From Collybiopsis luxurians FD-317 M1 (Eukaryota; Basidiomycota; Agaricomycetes; Agaricales; Omphalotaceae), in the NCBI GenBank assembly GCA_000827265.1, contig KN834785.1, positions 62,001-126,000 of the forward strand: DNA of 64,000 nt. The letters run 5' to 3'. This document shows positions 58,912 to 64,000 of the stretch, piece by piece. The notes beneath the pieces are model-generated. The model was given only the letters and a program-made list of their open reading frames with translations. It had not been told where the DNA came from and did no database searches. The position numbers were made by a program, and so were the translations under genes. The first letter of the stretch is position 1. Every line of letters starts with the position of its first letter.

Positions 58912-61900
58912 ATGGCCGAACATGCTGTAAACAACACCAGCGAGATCAATGTGAATGACCTTGTCCATCCACTCTCTACTGGAGGTTCCCCAGCCACACA
59001 CACTTTTCCGGAAGTTAGAGAGAGTCATATTGAGGGGAGTCACATTGAGGAGGCATCGGAGCATTTTCCAATCTCGACGAGGCCTGAAGACACAGTTAAC
59101 AAAACAGGAACCATTGATACACCGGAGGAAGATGTCAAACAAGTTTCAACACCAATTGGTGATAAACTTCTGGATCATGCAGAAAAAGGTGTCAACACGA
59201 ATGAGCTTCCTGCTGGTAAGTGGAAGGTGGATGACTCAAATCGAAAAGGTCGACAATGCTGACAAAATTATCTTTTAAGGTAATCAAGGTGCAGCAAACA
59301 GAAACAGTAGTCAGAATTTTTCTCATAATTCTGGAGAGGAACACGCTTCGATGGCAAAAGTGGATAATGATGCTGGGAGAAAAAAGCACCAGTGCTGCTG
59401 CTGCCCTTGCATTAAAGAAGATGACAATGAGGAAATTCCAGTGGACACTGGTGGCCATGGGATTACTTCTTCTGCCAAACCTATTAAAAAGCCCTTTTAT
59501 GGAACTCGATCTCCACCACAACTTGGAGGTGTGTAACACTATTTACAAAGATCCTGTAGAGGGTGCTCACTTATTCTTTAATATTTTACTACATGTCTCT
59601 AGGTGGAGACAAATATGATTATGAGAAGATTTATGCTGATGATCCATTGTATGAGGAACTTGCTCCCAATGCAAGGGTGTGGAAGGTATATAATGATGAG
59701 ATGGACAAGCTTGACAGTGACAGAGTTGAAGATTGGAGAGATGGCCTGGATGCCCTTTTAGTCTTGGTACATTCTTTCCATGGAGTTGCTCTGGAAATAC
59801 ATTAATCTGGGATTATCTAGGGTGGCCTGTTCTCTGCTGTGCTCACCACATTTGTGGTTGAAACTTCTGGAAGACTTGATTTTGACTGGGGAGAAGTCAG
59901 TGCAAATCTTTTAGCTGAATCAGTAGCTTTGCAAAGGGCTGCAATGAATGGGACTCCAGCTGATGAAGTAGCACCCTCTCTATTAACACCAACGTCAAAG
60001 TTTCATGCACAACCACTTGATGTTGCATTAAATATTCTGTGGTTTATTAGTCTTGTTCTTAGTCTTGGGACTGCTCTCAGTGCTGTAGTCGCCAAGCAGT
60101 GGATCCATCAGTATATAGCTGTTCCTACTGGAACCCCTGAAGAGAGGGCACAGATCCGTCACTTCAGATTTATGGGATTGGAGAAGTGGCATATGTCCCT
60201 GATTATTGGCCTACTGCCTATGTTCATCCATCTGTCTATAGCAATTTTCTTTTTAGGACTGCTTCTATTTCTTCATGAACTACATCTAGCAATTGCTGTG
60301 ATTGTTGATGTTCTGACATTCACACTTTTGATTATTTATCTTGCTAGTAATTTGCTTCCAGTGTGGCATTTGGACTGTCCATATAAGACCCCACTTACTT
60401 CATTACTATTTTCATTGATTCTAAAGGTGGTCTATATCTTTGCTTCAGATAAAGAAGATAAAATGACCCCAGCAGCATTGGAACAATCCAACAGTCCTGA
60501 AATAGTAGGCTCCACTAAGGATATTCAAGGATCACTCTGGAGTATCAAGAGGATTAAGACCATTATTTCCTTTGTGCTAAAATTCATGTACCAGAAACTG
60601 GAATTTTTTATCTCCTTTATTGGACCAAAATGGGTAATTGGGCTCCCGAAAGGTATTAAGGCAAGAGCAAAATACATCTTAAATGATATGGAGATTGGTT
60701 ATATTGGACATAACTCCAAAGATCTGGAAATAGATCTCCATGGATTGCTCTGGCTTATTCAGTCATCCACAAATTTATCTGCTAAAAATATAGCACTGGA
60801 TGCATTGAGTGATCTTAATGTTGATAGGCTTGTTGACATTCATAAATTGTCTGAAGCGCAAGCATTCTCGCTAGAGCAAGCAATTGAAGAACGATTCCAA
60901 AATGCAAAGCAGAGCAATCAGACTCTGCCATATATCAGAGCGATTCGTACTGAAAACCACTCACCATCACTAAGGGATCAATTTTTTTTTCCAGCTCTAT
61001 CCCCTCCTCCATCTTCTTCACTTATTGTAGTTGAGTGGTTCGATGATCAGAAAATGGGACAATCTATTGCAACCATTTTTGCAACCAGTGAGGATTACAG
61101 AAAAACCATTAAGCATGACCCTATTTTCTGGGCTACTTGGTTTAGCTCATTCTCACATCAATCCATTCCAGGCAATCAGGAGTTTGTTTTCAATAAATTG
61201 CTATACTTAGCTAGTATTCAGAAACCCACTCAATTCCCTGTGAATCCCAGGATGGAATACCCTCGCTTCAATTTTTTTCACTGGCCTTTAAATCATCACA
61301 CAAGGAGAGGAAACCAAGATGATGCCAAATTATTTAAATCACTGCTTACTCAACCTTGTGATGTTGATACATTTTTGGAAGAGTTTGCCTCTGAGCATTT
61401 TTATAAGCAGCTTATAAGCTGGATCACACAATACCTTGGGATATCTCTAAAATCTTATCAGAAAAATATTCCAACCCATCTTCAACTCCTTGACCTCATA
61501 GTCAGCAATGATAGAATGTGGAAGGAATATCCTCGTGTTGTATATTCATCACTTGCAACCATGGGAGAATATGCTAGAAGCTGGGAATACTGGAGGCCAC
61601 TTGATGAAGCAGATTTGAAATCTGAACAAGAACTTCTTTTGAACACTGTCATTAAATGCTTTGACTCTGACACATTTTGGGAGTCTTCAGCAAATGTGCC
61701 AGATGAAAATGTTGAACCTGGTACCTCATCCTCACAAATAACAGAAATTTTTGGGACACTTGCTGCTGCACTTAATGCAGACCAGGGGGTAATTAGTAGA
61801 GATCTTATTTCTCCCCAGCTTGCAAACAAACTTATCAAGAAATGCACAAGTGCAATAGAGCAAGGGCATCCGCATTATTCTATCGACCAATTATTAAAGG

Positions 61901-62619
61901 CACTGCTTGATCACATTCTTCTTCCCATAGATGGGGTCTGGACTGATACAGTATGGAATCAGCTATTAGAAAGCAACATGCCTCCAGAAGTAATAGCCTA
62001 TGAGCTGTTGTCAGGATTTGAAGATGCCTTAAAATCTTTGGTAGAAACAAACTATGAATTATTCAGTAAAGTCATGGAGTATTTTTCTAGCAGTGGATCT
62101 CTGGAGAGGTTCTGTGCACAGTCACTAGGCCCCTATTCAACCACAAGAATAAGCTTTTTCCTTGCTCAGTTGAATGCTCAATCAGAGTTTGTAATTCCAA
62201 AAGAGAGATGGCGGGAATGCATTTTGACATTGTCTCAGGACAACTTCAAATATGATGGCGCAGGCTATTATTTTAGCAAACAACAGCTCATAAACAATCT
62301 TCCAAAATTCAAGACATTTATTGAAAATGGTTGCAATGGGCCTATGCCTGGAGATGATGATTATGATCCCCTTCCTGAATTTGTGTTACCAGCGAGACCT
62401 GACTCGGAGATGGCTTCTGAGGGAAATGATGAAATACCTGGTGAATCCAAACTTGAGCCGGAAGACTCCGAAGCTATGGGCTGGTGGAGCAGAGTAAGAA
62501 GCATCTTACCCAGATTGATGCAAACAATGAAATTTTTTCAAAAGCCAGTCCAAGGGGGGGATATTGAGAAGGCAGTAGTACCTGATCAATCTGCAGCAAA
62601 TGAGTCAGAAGGTGTGTGA
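58912..62619 (+). CDS. DUF6535 membrane protein, array gene 4 (1171 aa)
   Basis: Four exons (58912-59215, 59280-59528, 59603-59766, 59821-62619) join in frame. The head MAEHAVNNTSEINVNDLVHP is followed by a small internal repeat (ESHIEGSHIEEASEHF) absent from the others. Then come KHQCCCCPCIKEDDNEE, KKPFYGTRSPPQLGG, and the DUF6535 block with four membrane helices. The C-terminal domain shares WLIQSSTNLSAKNIALDAL, EEFASEHFYKQL and NLPKFKTFIENGCNGPMPGD with its neighbours. It differs most in two stretches: just after the last membrane helix (about residues 410-450) and about residues 540-620. It is intact, in contrast to the gap-broken gene 3. No catalytic motif; function unknown. Confidence 0.92.
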
Positions 62620-63717
62620 AGACTCGAGAGTGAGGGTAAGTTTCGTAATTCAATTGTACGAGGAATGACTGCAGAGAGCATGAGGGGGACTAAGGATCCC
62701 CTGGTGGCCGAAGGAGCGCTTAGGGGGCTCAGGAAGCAAAAAAAAAAAAAGAAAAACTTGTAATTTCTCTCTTTTCAATCCTGAGATTGCGACTTATACT
62801 TCTTCATTCATGTGCTAAGTTCAAATTTTTTTCTCAATGTTTTTTTTTTTTCCTGTTTTTCTTATGATAGTCCTCCAGTACCAAATTTTACCTACGAACT
62901 CTGAAATGAATCGACTTATTGAAAAGGCACTGGTAAGAATAATGAAAGTAAAACCAACTACCTGAGCGGTAGGTTCAACTTGACGATCATGTTATCCGTG
63001 GATTCCGGAGTGCCTTTCCAGGCTTCTCCCATCGATATATATTTTTTTTTCTTTTCCTGCGAAACCGCCACTTACTACTACTAGTAAGTCGTACTGCAGC
63101 TGAGGCTTGCTTCCTCCTGTAGCCCAGGTTCAGCGCAAGGATAATTGACACCTGACTAAGCTTTTTGAAGCTATATCAAGATACACTACCCACATTGTTA
63201 ATTGCCGAAATGACCAAGTCCGATGCTGCTCTGCTCGGCCTACATGATTGAGTCTCGACTATTATTCTGGGCATTAACTTCCTTTGGTTCCGGAACAAAG
63301 TGGCAAGGAGACTGGTGTATAGTTTGCGTCGAACGTCTTTTACGCAGGCCACCGAAATCTGGTGATAGTGGAATAAATTACTTAACAGTGTTAGTGGCTT
63401 AAGTGGTTGCGTCTTGCGATTGATAGCAGTCGTTCTAAGTCATTCCTATAACCGTCTCCCACTCCCGCTCGCTTTCCCTAATCATGGACTCAAGTAAGTT
63501 GATCTCCAAGGGTACCGTCGCGGTGGAGCACCCTAAGAAGACCTTGGAAATATTTCGGAATCAGATATTACTGAGCTGAGGCCGAGGCCGCGTAAACTTG
63601 TTCGTGGGAAATGAGCTGGCCCCCGTTCCGGGTTATTTTACAGCTCACTTTCTGAATTACTCTATTGTTGAAATCTCGGTTATCGACATCGATAGATGCA
63701 TTACTTTTACAGGCATC
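62620..63717. other. 3' flank of DUF6535 gene 4 and spacer
   Basis: Homologous to 53307-54413, with the same A-rich and T-rich runs and the GGTACCGTCGCGGTGG block at 63511. No gene supported. Confidence 0.5.
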
Positions 63718-64000
63718 ATGCTATTGACACCCCAATTCAAATACCCCCTTCCACCTCGATCCCGGCTTGAACAACCGCGCAGAGTTTACCCAGTAAAAAT
63801 GCCTCCTTCCACTTGAACAACCGCGCAGAGTTTCTTAATACACAGCTCTTTGCTTCTGCCTCGACGTTGGCGACAGCTACCATGTTTTCAGGTCCTTTGG
63901 CTTCCACTTCCTCTCAAGCCTCATTCCCGCCGTCTTCTTCCTAATCAGATATCCTACAACCTTTTGAAAACAGCAATCCAGACCCGTACTCGTATCCTCG
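63718..64000 (+). pseudogene. Decayed unknown gene, array unit 4 copy, cut by window edge
   Basis: Corresponds to 54414 onward; the start region ATG is kept at 63718 but the frame differs from the second codon on and a segment of about 50 bp (AACAACCGCGCAGAG) is duplicated at 63769-63828. Clearly non-functional as read. Confidence 0.55.

Larger units (their letters stand above)
40130..64000. repeat. Tandem segmental duplication, 9-10 kb units
   Basis: Unit 2 starts at gene 40130, unit 3 at gene 49218 and unit 4 at gene 58912 (start-to-start 9,088 and 9,694 bp; the gap adds uncertainty). Each holds, in order, a DUF6535 gene, a 1-kb spacer, a decayed gene, an LTN1 fragment, a decayed membrane-protein relic and a promoter spacer. 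Similarity is high through non-coding DNA, so duplication is recent and at DNA level. Unit 4 is cut by the right edge, so the array continues. Confidence 0.85.

Overview
The window reads as nuclear DNA of a mushroom-forming basidiomycete (Agaricomycetes). Introns are many and short (about 50-120 bp, GT..AG), the genes are eukaryotic (listerin, derlin, microsomal-type P450, DUF6535 membrane proteins), and intergenic DNA is full of small transposon relics. There are no bacterial operons, CRISPR arrays or rRNA genes. One run of 199 N marks an assembly gap.

Region 1 (about 1-14.8 kb) is a cassette amplified about four times. Each unit is an amidohydrolase (minus) divergent from a derlin (plus), followed by a convergent cytochrome P450 (minus). 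Unit A keeps the amidohydrolase (cut by the window edge), a truncated derlin and a P450 with a frameshifted tail. Unit B has an amidohydrolase relic, a truncated derlin and a P450 with an early stop. Unit C has an amidohydrolase vestige but an intact derlin (262 aa) and an intact P450 (523 aa). Unit D is a repeat-interrupted derlin relic plus the last bases of a P450. So exactly one intact derlin and one intact P450 survive. Each unit keeps a TCACGTGA-type site between the divergent genes.

Region 2 (14.8-29.7 kb) opens with transposon debris (a 254-bp TA-flanked MITE and a zinc-finger-like ORF). Two tandem paralogues of an unrecognised family follow (637 and 287 aa, minus), separated by a 240-bp MITE. 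Then comes a complete, multi-exon listerin/LTN1 gene (minus, 22242-28947), ending in a canonical RING domain.

Region 3 (29.7-64 kb) is a tandem array of four four-exon genes (plus) for DUF6535 membrane proteins of about 1,170 aa. They share a disordered head, a Cys cluster, a four-helix membrane block and a long divergent C-terminal domain. Genes 2-4 sit in recently duplicated 9-10 kb units. The two complete units also carry a decayed gene, a short LTN1 fragment with its intron, and a decayed membrane-protein relic; the fourth is cut by the right edge. Gene 3 contains the gap, whose two sides repeat the same roughly 150 bp with indels, which looks like an assembly fault. Between genes 1 and 2 lie a solo LTR nested in a MITE and a 2-kb element with inverted ends.

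Two themes link the regions. Both LTN1 and derlin act in protein quality control (ribosome-associated and ER-associated), though nothing here shows they are co-regulated. Both flanks show birth-and-death gene family evolution. The DUF6535 array is the best candidate for an undescribed system; its function cannot be read from sequence.
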